Shown: positions 51,336 to 63,278 of the stretch, piece by piece | How positions within the stretch are numbered: position 1 is the stretch's first letter | How the letters are laid out: each line of letters opens with the position of its first letter | Assembly (NCBI GenBank): GCA_023052935.1 | Contig: CM041294.1 | Span: 18,252,635 to 18,316,634 of the forward strand | Direction of reading: 5' to 3' | From: Piezodorus guildinii | Taxonomy: Eukaryota; Arthropoda; Insecta; Hemiptera; Pentatomidae | DNA: 64,000 bases | The notes under the pieces: generated by a model | Told to the model about the DNA's origin: nothing | The model's database searches: none | What the model saw: the letters and a program-made list of their open reading frames with translations, nothing else | Translations under genes and position numbers: made by a program

Positions 51336-52276
51336 TTTTTTTAATTTTTATAAACTTCATTATTTGAATCAAAACACAGACATATTACAGTGCAAGTAAA
51401 AATCACTATCCCACTAAGGCGAGCCCGTGTATTGGAAAGGAGTTCACCTGCGGCAATTCAATAAAAGTACAATAAAAAACAGTACACAGTATGATACAAC
51501 ATGATATAACACAATTTTATAAAGAAACTGTAACACACTATACAGCAAAAAAAAAAATATATATATAATACATAAGAAATATAAAATACAATTATAAAGA
51601 AACAATAACACACTATACAGCAAAACAATATAATACATAAGGAATATAAAATACAATTATAAAGAAAGTAACACAGTATGAAGCAGTAATTGACTAAGCT
51701 TCAAAGCTGTAAGGAATACATATACATATATACAAGATATAAAATTAATGCCTGCAAATATAAAATTGAATTACATAATCCCTAATTAATACAAAAAACA
51801 ATTATAAAAAACAGTTAAACAGTACACAGAAGTAAACTGTAATTGACTAAACCAAAAGCAATAATATAATATACAAATATATATATATTCAAGATATAAA
51901 ATTAAGGCAAGTAAATACAAGATTGAATTACATGATAAGCAATATACAGATACATAACATAGTACACAGTATGAAATTGACAAAATCAAAATTTATTAAA
52001 GAATACATATACTTGTATCTAGGATAAATATCAGAATGAGTGACGCAGGCTGGCATTGACGACATGTCTATAGCGATGAGTAATTTGGATTCAACAATTC
52101 AGAAATCTTTTCTTCACTGAGGGATTTCGCCCACATTTTAACATTGTAGTGATAATTTGAATACTTTGGAGGATTTGTGTGATAAAATTGAAAATTTGGA
52201 AGAATATTGTTGTACACAGTAGCAATGGAATAACAAGTCTGGTGTGTCGTCCAGGTATGTTTTGGTCTTGGCACAA
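51336..52276 (-). mobile_element. Probable decayed LINE 3' end with tandem repeats
   Basis: The minus strand at 52068-52276 reads WTTHQTCYSIATVYNNILPN, then LSEEKISELLNP, resembling the C terminus of a CR1/Jockey-type RT (the YN-LP form). Downstream (51480-52000) are AT-rich tandem repeats and, at 51336-51350, a T-rich stretch that may be a poly-A. The assignment is tentative. Confidence 0.35.
51500..51995. repeat. AT-rich tandem repeats (about 85- and 160-bp periods)
   Basis: ACACACTATACAGCAAAA occurs at about 51533 and 51609, followed by similar words (ATAATACATAAG, ATATAAAATACAATTATAAA). A second pair of words (AATTGACTAA, CAAGATATAAAATTAA, GATTGAATTACAT) recurs at about 51690-51775 and 51840-51935. 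Confidence 0.7.
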
Positions 52277-53421
52277 CTAAGCTAAAGTAATTTTTCAGTC
52301 TTGTAGAAAAACGATGAAAATCTCAGATAAAACAGAAACAGATAAATAAAACAGAAAATCTCATAAGCTAAACAATATGTAAACTTTTTCTGGTAAAATT
52401 AATTGATCTTTTACATCTATTGCATTTAAAAAATTTTTGGATATATTTCTATATATGGCTATTTCGTTTTTCATAGGACCTTTAAACACTAATTAGACTC
52501 TAATTCATTTAGTTCTCTTTAAAAAATCTTGTTCTCATATTTTTGAGTCTCACTACCGTGTCCTAAACCTAAGAAACAGAAACCATAGACAAAATTCAGT
52601 CTTTCTCTTGGGAGGAGAAAAATACTACCTGGGACCAGAGAGCGGCCGAAAGGTAAGAACAGGACAGCTAATAGATGAAGTTAATCCTTTACAACCGACT
52701 TCAACTACCCCAAGTCATGAGATAATTAGTTTCCGCTAGGCAATCTTGGTCCCAAATCAGCTCCTTCAGGCCTTTGTTGCTAGGGATTGCACAGGCATCC
52801 AATTGGAGACAAAATGCAGATTGGATAGAATTGGGGCCCTAAGTAGGCTTTCATTGTTGTCCAAAGTGCCCCTCCAATCCAGTGTTGTTAGTGGTCGGCC
52901 CCAGCTCTACCCCTCAATCTTTTTATAAACATTTTCTCCTGGGGATTATTTGTACCTCTTCATGCCGAAGGACGTTTATGCTTGATGCAGACCTAATTTT
53001 TACGGAATCCTAATCCTGAAACCGTGAATTTATCAAACTAGTTAAAAGCTTATAGCACAAAGGTCAATAAGACTTTAAAGTAGAAAACTTCTATGAAGGA
53101 AACTTGAATTTTTTTTTTTTTAACTTTGGTATTTGACTATCGTCTTGCTTCTCCCTTCCGAGCTTGCTTTTGCTTACATGTTCTAACTACAGTTTTATGT
53201 TTTATCTCTATACTTTATTAGTCTAAAAATAATAGTTTTCTTAAAACAAAAATAAAAAAATACAAATTTATAAAAATAAAAATTCATCACTTTATTATTA
53301 TAAAAAGTTTTGATTTCCTTTTATCACATCTATGATTTTTTAATAAGTTTTAAGCTCATATTGCAAAGATTTTTTAAATATATGATAAATCTAAATCATG
53401 AATTTTAATTTTCGATCAATA

Positions 53422-53462
<41 letters not shown>

Positions 53463-54465
53463 TGGTATCATTTATCCATATACATTGAATATGGATAAGA
53501 TAACGGTTTTAAGTTTCTGAAACTAACTTAATAATAATCTGTAGTAACTCGAAGTATTGTTGTAACAACGCTGAATAAAAATCTGCTGAAGAATAACATA
53601 AGAAAAAAATTAAAAAGGTATATTTGCAAAAAAAAAAAAAAAGAAAAAAAAAGGTTTAATGTCGATTTAAATTCTATAACTAACCGAATCCTCTATATTA
53701 AAAATTATACAGTTCTAATTATAATAACAGGATGTGCATGAATATCTTGTCAAAAATTTTATTGATTTCTCAAGTAAAAATGTTTTCAAATAAATGGTGA
53801 GATTTTAGCTAAATAATAAAAAATAATAATAATGATGATGAATAAAATCCGATGAATGTAAAGAATAAATGGGTATAACAATAGTATAATATAATCATAA
53901 TAAATTAATTTAGGATGTAATTATATAAATAAAATATGTATATAAAAGTATTTTATTTTATTGTAAATTCCGTTAAGCTCATGATATTTTTTTTTAGTCC
54001 TAGAAATGTGTGTAGTAGACCATAACTTTCACACAGTCATATCTGGTTTCCAAAGGAACTAAAAGGGTGACATTTCCAACGAAACTGAAACAACGAGAAA
54101 AAATATTGAGTTGAGAAACGGGCTGGTATAATTCGACAAAACATGAGGGATGTCTCAAGAGTGTAGATAGTGAAGGGAGCTGGACTCCAGCCAGACCGCC
54201 GTTTGAAAGCCAGAGCTCATAAGTGATTTTTATCGTTCAGTGGATTACTTCTCATACCCAAGACTGCCGGATCGGACTTCATATGAGCTACTTCAGAAAT
54301 CTGTTGCTTCAACTGCTCTATCTAAAGAGGTATTTTTCTTTAATTTGATTTTTTTTTTTTTTTTTTTTTTTTTTGGTGCGATAAATTTGAAACTTGACAA
54401 TCTTTACTTTGATAGAAAATTCAGATGTACTTCAGTTTATTTTCAGTGACCGGTAACCAAATTTT
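52277..54465. other. Mostly unassigned interval
   Basis: A GC-richer patch at 52600-52980 includes a 60-codon frame (52746-52928) of unknown nature. A TA repeat and T-run occur at 53420-53462, an A-run at 53630-53651, and a T-run at about 54349-54375. No gene or repeat family recognised. Confidence 0.35.
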
Positions 54466-54580
54466 ACATTCACTTACTATATATAGTAAGGGAAAGTATT
54501 GCGATCGTGAAAATTTTCGAATTCCAGTTTTCAACGGAAATACACATTTTAGGGTCCCCTGAGTCCAGACAACCAAGTCC
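54466..54580 (-). mobile_element. Helentron-like repeat, copy h (hairpin end only)
   Basis: ACATTCACTTACTATATATA to about 54580, where similarity stops at CCAAGTCC just before the microsatellite position. This is about 115 bp of the family. Confidence 0.85.
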
Positions 54581-55639
54581 GAGAGTTTCCGCCTACAAAC
54601 GAACTTGATACTTTTAGTTAGTCCCATTTAAGCATACCAGTTAAATTTCATTATTAGATTTTGTTTCTAGGTTATTAGTATCCTACTAATAAAATGCAAC
54701 ACATTAGTTTCATAGCACAAGTTGTTTTTATGAGCATAATAACAAATGTGCTTTTCACAACTATATTGAGGTTAGGTTACAGTTAGGTTAAGGTTAGATC
54801 ACAATCGATTACATCTTTCGACATATGATCTATGAAATCCATTACATCAACAGATTCATTGACTTCGATCAATTTCCAATTATTATATAGTTCTGATGAT
54901 ATGGCGGTTTGTAGGCTTCATGTGTAATCAGATCTTTTCTAATGCATGACATTACGTTCAATAAAAAAATAATTAATAAACTATTATGATATAATTATCC
55001 TATAAAGTAAATTATTCTGATATATTATATTAACTAGATTCAGTTTAAAACCGCCAACTAGTTTTAAACACAATCGATTTCACCATATCTGTTGCGTGAC
55101 TCAACGACTCAATCCTTTTCCTCTGATCGAATGTAAGTTCTATAAATAACCTATTCTTCTCTTTTTTAGCACCCATTTATAACTGCCTTTGTCCTTAGGT
55201 TTGACGGTGATAAACTGTCATTCTTCATATTAAAAAAAAAATCAATTGGCTCTGAATTGGCTCTCCATTTCAATTCAATCAATTTTCCTTTCTGAATTTG
55301 TTTGTCTTTTATACGAACAAAGACCCATCAGGTTCAATATAGTTTATTGGTCTCGAATACCTTTCATTTGCAAGCTTTTATTCATTCAATCATAAATGGC
55401 ATGTATTTATTTATTGGCAAAATAATCATATTGATAATGGTTCCAGTTTCCTCCTTGTTTTTTATTTTAAATTGATATTCAAATTTTTATTAACACCTTT
55501 TCTTCGGTAGATATCATTTTTTCATATTGATAATATAATAGTGGGAAGAACAATTTTAGGATTTATTTCATTAACAGAATATTTATTTATTGTTCGTACG
55601 AAATATTTATACGCATAGATCTTAATTATTATTGTTCCA
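54581..55639. other. Unassigned sequence
   Basis: AT-rich. A short GGTTAG-rich stretch at 54769-54797 is noted but not interpreted. No gene recognised. Confidence 0.35.
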
Positions 55640-55644
55640 TGGAC

Positions 55645-55815
55645 ACTTCAGGCTGTAGTGTTGGCTAACGGGTCTGACTACCCTAGGGGAGAGGCTTTGA
55701 GTAAATCTCGTTTTAATTATATGCTTTAAAAATCCGTGTGGGAACTGGGATTCAAACTCATGTCCACGGACTTGGTAGAAGAGCCTACTAGCCACACAGC
55801 TGAGACCTCCCATAA
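55645..55815 (-). mobile_element. tRNA-derived SINE, copy S2
   Basis: Same family as S1. The minus strand carries an A-box-like TGTGGCTAGTAGG and a B-box-like GAGTTTGAATCCC in the head at about 55740-55815. The body ACGGGTCTGACTACCC then GAGAGGCTTTGAGTAAATC (plus reading) matches S1. Truncated before the S3-type body. Confidence 0.65.
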
Positions 55816-56046
55816 CAATAAATCCATAGCTTATATGCATGTAATGCCATTTTAATGCATTTAAATAACCTAGGGAATGCACAGCTTACCTAATATCAAG
55901 TGGCTTTCTATCAGAATACATATTTATTGAAATGAAATGATAATTAATTTTATCTGGGACAAGTAGTCCCCATAGAATAATAAAAAGTACAATATAAATG
56001 ATGATTGTCTAGTCTACTTATACTTCAATAAAACAGAAAGATTTTT
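55816..56046. other. Spacer
   Basis: Nothing recognised. Confidence 0.4.
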
Positions 56047-56948
56047 ACTTTCACATACTATATATAGTAAGGGAAAGTATTGCGATCGTGAAAATTTTCG
56101 AATTCCAGTTTTCAACGGAAATACACGTTTTAGGTTCCCCTGAGTCCAAATAACCAAGTCCCGCAAAAAGGTGTGTGTATGTGTGTGTGTGTGTGTATGT
56201 GGTAACTCCCGGGCTGAAACGATAAGCCCTATGAAACTGAAATTTCATACTTAATACAACTATACGCCCGAGACGTTACGAAACTTTTTTCATCAAAATA
56301 AGCTTACCAGAAGAGCCACTTTATACCCTGCATTTTGCACCTTTTTTCAATTTTCTCGAAAACTGTTCCGACGATTTTGATTAAACTCGCTATATCGATG
56401 TAAAATTTATTGGGCTTTAATATTATGTAGGTTTTATTCTGATTAATATAGTCTGACAGGGCTTAAATGCCGATATTTTAAATTTTCTTCTTCTAAAGTA
56501 CCTTTAATTTTGTATATTTTATACAAATAACGATATTATCTAGTTAGCATTGATAACAAACAGCCAAATATGCAAGTTGAGCAAATTTGAAAAGCAACTA
56601 AAGGAGAAAACTGAAAAAATATTTTTTTAATGCAATTTTTCGTTTTTGAACTTAAGAACAGGATTAGGAAAGGGACCGTTGGAAAGCTAAAGATTTTAGA
56701 AAAAAATATTATCTAATACACAAGAGCTTGTAAAAGTTAATAGAGAGTGATAAAAAACCGATAAAACTAAGTGATTGTTTTAGATAATAATATCATAAAT
56801 TTTTTAATAAAACACATGTTTCTATAGAAATTTAATTTAATTAATTCTTTAATAGTTTCACTCATTTTTATCTCTTACTGTTTTAGAAAAGACTTTAATC
56901 GATTCTAAAAACGAAGGTAAGTGAAAGTCCTCTGTTGCTAGCACCAGA
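56047..56948 (-). mobile_element. Helentron-like repeat, copy i (full length)
   Basis: The hairpin end ACTTTCACATACTATATATA and a GT tract at 56171-56202. The far end GTAAGTGAAAGT is near 56917-56928, finishing CCAGA before T's. One substitution in the 12-mer. Confidence 0.85.
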
Positions 56949-56978
56949 TTTTTTACTAAGGAATAGAGAACTATTCAA

Positions 56979-57293
56979 CATCAATATAACGAGTTTAATC
57001 AAAATCGTCAGAACCGTTTTCGAGAAAATCGAAAAAAGGTGCATAATGCGTGGTACAAAGAGGCTCTTCTGGTAAGCTCATTTTGATGAAAAAGGTTTTG
57101 TAACGTCTCGGGTGTAGATTTGTCTTAAATATGAAATTTTCAGTTTCATAGGACTTACCGTTTTCGCTCAGGAGTTACCACACACAGACCTTTTTGCGGG
57201 ACTTGGTTATTTGGACTCAGGAGACCCTGAAAACTGGAATTCGAACATTTTTACGCAATACTTTCCCTTACTAATACAATAGTAAATGAAAGT
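56979..57293 (-). mobile_element. Helentron-like repeat, copy j (partial, inverted to i)
   Basis: It starts within the core (ATAACGAGTTTAATCAAAAT) and ends with a degenerate hairpin (CTTACTAATACAATAGTAA) and AATGAAAGT before A's. It is read left to right toward the hairpin, so copies i and j are opposed. The GATCG part before the hairpin is deleted. Confidence 0.75.
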
Positions 57294-58053
57294 AAAAATG
57301 TTATTTTTTAGATTAATAACAACTTAGTTATGATTCGGTACTTAATATGCTTTCTAAAATCTTGCGCACTAAATGGAAGAAAATAATATGCAAGAATGTC
57401 TTATAAATTATATTCTTCCCATTCGCATTGAATTTGTAATTTTAGAAATTCGTTTATAGATTTCCTCATTTGTTTTCGGACAATTTATATTATTCTTGAT
57501 TTCGGAGTCAAGGATTTTCCTCATAATTTTGCGTTTTTTAACTTCTAACTGCAGTTTTAATGTTCTATGTTAAAGGTTAAGAATTTCTGATGTATAATGT
57601 GCTTTTGGTTTGATTACTATTCGGTACTGGCGAAATTTGCAGTTTCGTGACAAGATTTTGTAACGTATTGAGTAATTTTGGATAGACCTACTTCTTCTGG
57701 TGTGTTACTACGAATTTCAGAAAATGAAATTAGGATCTAGCACAAAATATTTTGCGTTCGTTGTGCATAGTTGGAAGGATAACTGATAAACCGATATGAA
57801 AGTTAAACATATTTTATTTAATCTTACCATAAACTTATATTTGTAAAGCTAATGAACACAAAATAAAATAATTTCAAGCAAAACTGTTACAGATAGTTAT
57901 TAAAATAAAGAAATGAAGGCAGCCAACATACTGCGTAATACCTAACCTGGCACATATCGTTGATTTGTATGTTTTTATAGGCCATTTGGAAACTCATGGT
58001 TTTGTTCTTAGAATCTTTTATTTATATTTATATCATTCATAACCATAAAAAAA
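57294..58053. other. Unassigned AT-rich sequence
   Basis: No feature recognised. Confidence 0.4.
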
Positions 58054-58948
58054 TCTGGTGCGGGCAACACACGACTTTCATTTACCTCCTTTTTTAAAAT
58101 CAATGAAAGAATTCTGTATTTATAGTTAAAGATAAAAATACGTGAAACTATTAAGGTATTAATCAAATTGAATTTATATGGAAACATGTGTTTCATTAAA
58201 AAATCTATCATATTATTATCTAAATATAATAAGTTAGTTTTATGTTTATTTCATCACTCTCTATTAACTTTTAAAAGTTTGTGTATGAGATGATATTTTT
58301 TCTAAAATCTTTAGCTTTCCAACGGTATATCATACATGTGTAATATACACATGCTCTTATGTTCAAAAACGAAAAATTGCATTAAAAAAATATTTTTTCT
58401 GTTTTCTCCATTAGTTGGGTATCGAATTTATCAATTTATATATTTACCTGTTTTTCATCAGCGTTAACAAGATAATTTAGTTATTATTATTGAATCTACA
58501 AAATTAAAGGTACTTTAGGGAAAGAAAATTTAAAATATCGGCATTTAAGCCCTGTCAAACCATTTTTATCCAAATAAAACCTACATGATATTAAATCCCA
58601 TTAAATATTTCATCGATGTAGCGAGTTTAATCAAAATCGCCGGAATAGTTTTCGAGAAAATTTAAAAAAGGTGCAAAATGCATGGTATAAAGTGCCTCTT
58701 CTGGTAAGCTTATTTTGATGAAAAAAGTTTTGTCACGTCTCGGGCGTATAGTTGTCTTAAATATGAAATTTCAGTTTCATAGGACTTACCGTTTCCACCC
58801 GGGAGTTACCACACACACACAGACCTTTTTGCGGGACTTGGTTATTTGGATTCAGGGGACCCTAAAAAGTGTATTTCCGTTGAAAACTGGAATTCGAAAA
58901 TTTTCACGATCGCAATACTTCCCCTTACTATATATAGTATGTGAAAGT
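58054..58948 (-). mobile_element. Helentron-like repeat, copy k (full length)
   Basis: It begins TCTGGTGCGGGCAACACACG, has ACTTTCATTTAC, the full core, a short AC tract near 58811-58821, and ends CTTACTATATATAGTATGTG then AAAGT before A's. One of the best copies for building a consensus. Confidence 0.88.
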
Positions 58949-60744
58949 AAAAAATTAAAATACTTTTAAAACAAATAAGGAGAGATAACAATTATTCGGT
59001 CAATAATTATCTGAATAATATTACATTTAACTATCGATGAAATGAAAAATGGATGAATTCTGACAAATTATTCAGCAAAATTATTTTAAATACTGCGTTT
59101 GTAGTCCTCCTGTTTTGTAATAATTTAATTTTACTTTGATACATAAGGGAAAGATGAATAATTTGATAAATCCTACAATTTGAAGATGAAGAAAAAAACG
59201 GACGAAAGAGATGGGAAAGAGTTAAAAATTTAGATGACAGAGGTGAAACGAAACCTAAACCGGCCTTAAATTCCGAAATAAATGGTCCGACCAGGACACG
59301 GTGCAATTTGGGTTCGACGACGCCTGAAAAGGAGGGTCCCATCAGAACTGATGAAAATTCTACCAATTGTGCCCAAGAATCAAAGGGCCCACCGGTTTTT
59401 ATTCAATTCCGGCTCAGGGGCTATTCATAACTCTAACTGAATTATAGGCCTTTCGGGCGGTTTGGAGTTTGGAAAAAGGAGTTGAGAGGGAGGAGCACGA
59501 TTTGGGAGTTAACGAGAATGCGGTAAGGCCCGTACGGTGCCTCTGTTTTCCAAGCCATTTCAAATCTACACGCTTCGATCTCTTCTCGACACCTCCCTCA
59601 AATTCCTAGAACCCTTTGTAATTAAATTACTCCCTTTTATACATTGAATAAGGTGACAATTGTTGAAAGAGCGCTGAATTTCGTATATAATAATTATAAA
59701 ATTATATACCAGTGTAATATGTAAACTATGTATAAATATGAATATATATTAAAGGTTTATATTAGTCTGCTCTGAAAATTTAAATGTCCATCAGTCTATT
59801 TAATGGACAAACGGTTGCTTTTAGCGGGGTGTGAACTTATGTTAAAATATATATTAAACATATAATTTACATTATTAGTTTATATTGGCATCTCATTATT
59901 TTCATCCGGAATATATAGTAATTAGTTATGTCAATAATATATTTCATATACCTAATTATGGATGAAAACCTGAATATTCATCATTTCACTTACGTTCCAA
60001 CTTATAATAGATCCTAAAAGTTTCATGTAAATTTTCCTTTATTTTCGAAATAAATATGGGTTTTCATTAAGTAATGAAATTGTAAATTATTAATAAACAT
60101 TGCTATTCATGATTTTATTTTTGTTTGTTAATCTTTCAGCCCCTCTCCATCTACTTTTAAAAATATTAACTTCATTTTTCTCGAATCATGAGCTTTTAAA
60201 GAGTATGCTTTACAAACACACATACAATCACTCTCTCTTTGCACACACACACACACACACACACTAAATTACTTTTAATGATTTTTTTATGTCTTAATTA
60301 ATATTTAATATTAATATTTACTCGATATTACGAAAAAATAAAAATATTTTCTTTATAGTTTACGTTTAAACATTCATGTGAAAGAAATTAGACTTTTAAG
60401 GCCCTTTGGACTATTTCAATAAGTAAAATATTTACCTGTTATTAGAGATATTATAGACAAAAAAATGTCTACTAGAAAAAGAATGATAAGAAGTGAAATC
60501 TTTTGTGTAAAAGTTGTACTGACACTTCCGATGAACCCGTCTTGAAAATTAAATTTAAGTTTTATCTACTTTCCGCTTTAGACTTGTTGTGGAAAGTTAG
60601 TTCACAGAGATCATTTGGTGTGACTATTTTGGTAATATATTATAATTATATATTTTATTGTAGTGCTGAATATTTTTTCAAAGGCTCATACATAAAACTC
60701 CTAAGCAGATTGTAATAGCAATTTGTCCCCAGACATAAACGTAA
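58949..60744. other. Mostly unassigned interval
   Basis: A GC-richer patch at about 59225-59640 includes a 111-codon minus-strand frame (59031-59366) of unknown nature. A CA repeat lies at 60241-60264. The rest is AT-rich. Confidence 0.35.
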
Positions 60745-60756
60745 TTTGCTTAATAA
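60745..60756. repeat. Left TSD of LINE F
   Basis: TTTGCTTAATAA recurs at 61205-61216. Confidence 0.8.
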
Positions 60757-61204
60757 TAATTATTATTACAACAAACTTGGTCTTTATAATAAATCTCTGA
60801 TATTTAAAACAAGAGGAGAACCATGGAGGAGGGATAGGTTACCTACCTGTGCTATGTGCAACCTAAATGTGCCAGAGGATACCTACCACTTTTTGGCAAT
60901 ATGTCCTGTCTTAAAGGAGTTCAGGATGAAATATATGGGAAAATATAAGCTAACTCCAGAAGAGGTAATAGACAGACTAAATGGGAAAAAATTTTTTGGT
61001 ACAGCATTTTAAATATTAAATTTTTACAATCAATAAAAATAAATCATAACGTTACTAAAAATATAAATTACTATCAAAACTGAAAAAAAGAAAAAGGGGC
61101 AACTCAACAGACGGCTTAACGCCATTGTCTTGTGGGCTTTGATTTCAAAAAATGTTATTACTATTTTGTATATTATGTAAATAAAGCATTTATTCATTCA
61201 TTCG
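60757..61204 (+). mobile_element. Zinc-knuckle LINE F, 3' end (448 bp)
   Basis: The coding part (to 61012) encodes LIFKTRGEPWRRDRLPTCAM, then a zinc knuckle CAMCNLNVPEDTYHFLAIC and EFRMKYMGKYKLTPEEVIDR, the C terminus of a non-LTR ORF2. The 3' UTR ends AATAAAGCATTTATTCATTC, so the tail is an ATTC repeat. A 12-bp TSD flanks it. Different from family D in sequence and tail. Confidence 0.82.
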
Positions 61205-61216
61205 TTTGCTTAATAA

Positions 61217-62498
61217 CTTAAGCACATTTTTGTTGGTTCTCAAGTGTATAAAGATGTTATTTTCATGCTTCAAAATTTCAAAAAAGTAAGTAATCATTCA
61301 AAAAGAGTAATACCAAACTATCTATCCTTAAGTAATTTAATAGCTGGGGTAGTGCATGCACAAGTCCTAAATAAACAATCGAAGTAGTCTGAACAGCCAA
61401 TACACCCAAATAATTAATACAAACTAGGTGGAGAGTGAAGTGTTGGGTAGGATAATTTTCAAGGCCTTAGGGGGTGGGTTTTGGGCCCTTACAAGCCGAC
61501 ATAACTTGCAGTGCAGTTAGGCCTAACTGCCCGAGAGAAAACACCCCAATAGGGGTTGCTAAATGCGCCTCACTGACCACCGCTGAGTGAGTGGGGTCTT
61601 CAGGGTACGTGGCACAACGGCCGCAATATCTTTAGGCCTAACAGCTAAGTGCACCTAAGGAGTGGTGGTGGTATATGGCCGCATCAACTTACCCTGAAAC
61701 CAACACCTTACCCTCATCTCCTTCAATATTAATGCCTTCTGATAACAAATTACCCTTATTTTTTCACATTGCTAGATGATTTATATCCTCTCTCCTTCTG
61801 TCCCAAAAGCATTCAACAATTTTATACAGAGTGAAATATCTCAACAACAACAGCGGAAAAAAAATCTAAGTCATCTCCTTATTTCTTTAACTGTAGATGT
61901 TAGATAATTTTAGGATTCATACGATATTAGGAATGAACACATGGAACCCTCAAGAAAATATATTAGTCTGTTTAACGCTTTTACCAATTTTCAATACCTT
62001 GCACTCATACGAATGCTTATTTAAGTTATAATTTTACTTGCCTATATATGAAATATATAGAAGTCCGCCCAGTATTTCTGCATACGTATCAACATAAGAG
62101 GAAATGGGAATGTAATTCATTATATTCAATAAACAGTTTGCAAAATGTATGTAAAAAAATGTATAATGAGTGTTATAAAACGACATAGATGATGTTAATT
62201 AAACTTTATTGGAAATAAATAAAAGATATCTATCAATCGAATACGTTACAATAATTTTAGGATTAATAATGATATTCACTATGAGCTTTAAATATTTTTG
62301 AAAGCAACTGATTAAGCATCTTCGTCCCTTTCGATTGTGTCATGAATTAGTTACATTTAACACAGCGTATAAAAAACATATGCAATAGACCCTTGTTTAC
62401 ACCAATTTTAGTTCAAAATTTATTTTATTTTCATTAATTTTCTAAATTTCTTCACTCGCCGCAAACTTTATCCAATATTTTTTTTTTAGATCAATTTT
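61217..62498. other. Unassigned, with a GC-richer patch
   Basis: The patch at about 61440-61720 contains the palindrome GCAGTTAGGCCTAACTGC and no recognised protein. It could be part of an unknown repeat. The remainder is AT-rich. Confidence 0.35.
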
Positions 62499-62690
62499 AC
62501 TATCACTTATGAGAATAAGAATAAAGAAAGTATTTCGATGGTGAAAATTTTCAAATTCCAGTTTTCAATGAAAATAGGCGTTTTAGGGTCTCCTGAGTCC
62601 AAATGACCAAGTCCCGAAAAAAGGTCTGTGCGTATGTGGTCTATCCAGCACGAAAAAAATAGGTGTACGAAATGATATTTCATATTTATG
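62499..62690 (-). mobile_element. Helentron-like repeat, copy l (hairpin end, diverged)
   Basis: A diverged left end (ACTATCACTTATGAGAATAA) in which the hairpin is destroyed, then recognisable family words (AAATTCCAGTTTTCAATG, GAGTCCAAATGACCAAGTCC). It ends at about 62690 at the LINE C insertion; the core does not reappear beyond. Confidence 0.75.
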
Positions 62691-62695
62691 TCAAC
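62682..62695. repeat. Left TSD of LINE C
   Basis: ATATTTATGTCAAC recurs at 63265-63278. Confidence 0.88.
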
Positions 62696-63264
62696 CCACA
62701 CGCCAAGAAAAAACGTAAAACGCTAAACTTTCGACTTAGAATATTATATTCAATGTTACATAGACGTTCTAAATTATCCACCAGACAGAAACTCAATGTA
62801 TATATTTATTTATTAAAACCACTATGGACTTACGCTTGTCAAATATACGGACCCGCTAAAAAGACACACATACGACAAATAGAAACCTTTCAATCGCAAT
62901 TTTTAAGACTGGCAACGAACTCACCACCATATGTGTCAAACGATACCCTACATACTGACTTACGTATTCCAACAACAATTAACCACTTTCGACTGCCTTA
63001 CAAACGATTTCACGACAAACTAAATGGACATAGAAACAAACTTGTACAAAACATAGCTAAAACTGACATACTATACATAACTCGGCGTAGGCTGATGAGG
63101 GACCTCCTAGCCTGAAAAAATAGTTTGTTTTTGAATGTCAGAAGGATGCACCACTGTGTACTGTCTCCCTCATGCCAGCCCACGCTATGTTTATCAAATA
63201 TAACTCATTTGGTGATTGTAATTTATACAGGTGCAAATAAAATATTAAGTTAAAAAATAAAATA
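62696..63264 (+). mobile_element. LINE C (Jockey-like), 5'-truncated
   Basis: A 569-bp insertion with a perfect 14-bp TSD. The open coding part (to the stop at 63115) encodes the RT C-terminal region: KKKRKTLNFRLRILYSMLHR, LKPLWTYACQIYGPAKKTHI, FQSQFLRLATNSPPYVSNDT, ending RRRLMRDLLA. The layout matches family A, but the sequence is clearly distinct. The 3' UTR has AATAAA and an A-rich tail. The YADD core is absent. The ATG at 62663 lies in flanking DNA, not in the LINE. Confidence 0.88.
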
Positions 63265-63278
63265 ATATTTATGTCAAC

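Noticed and set aside
54769..54797. GGTTAG-rich stretch resembling the insect telomere repeat TTAGG
   Set aside because: Only three irregularly spaced GGTTAG words with interruptions; no tandem array, so an interstitial telomere call is not supported.
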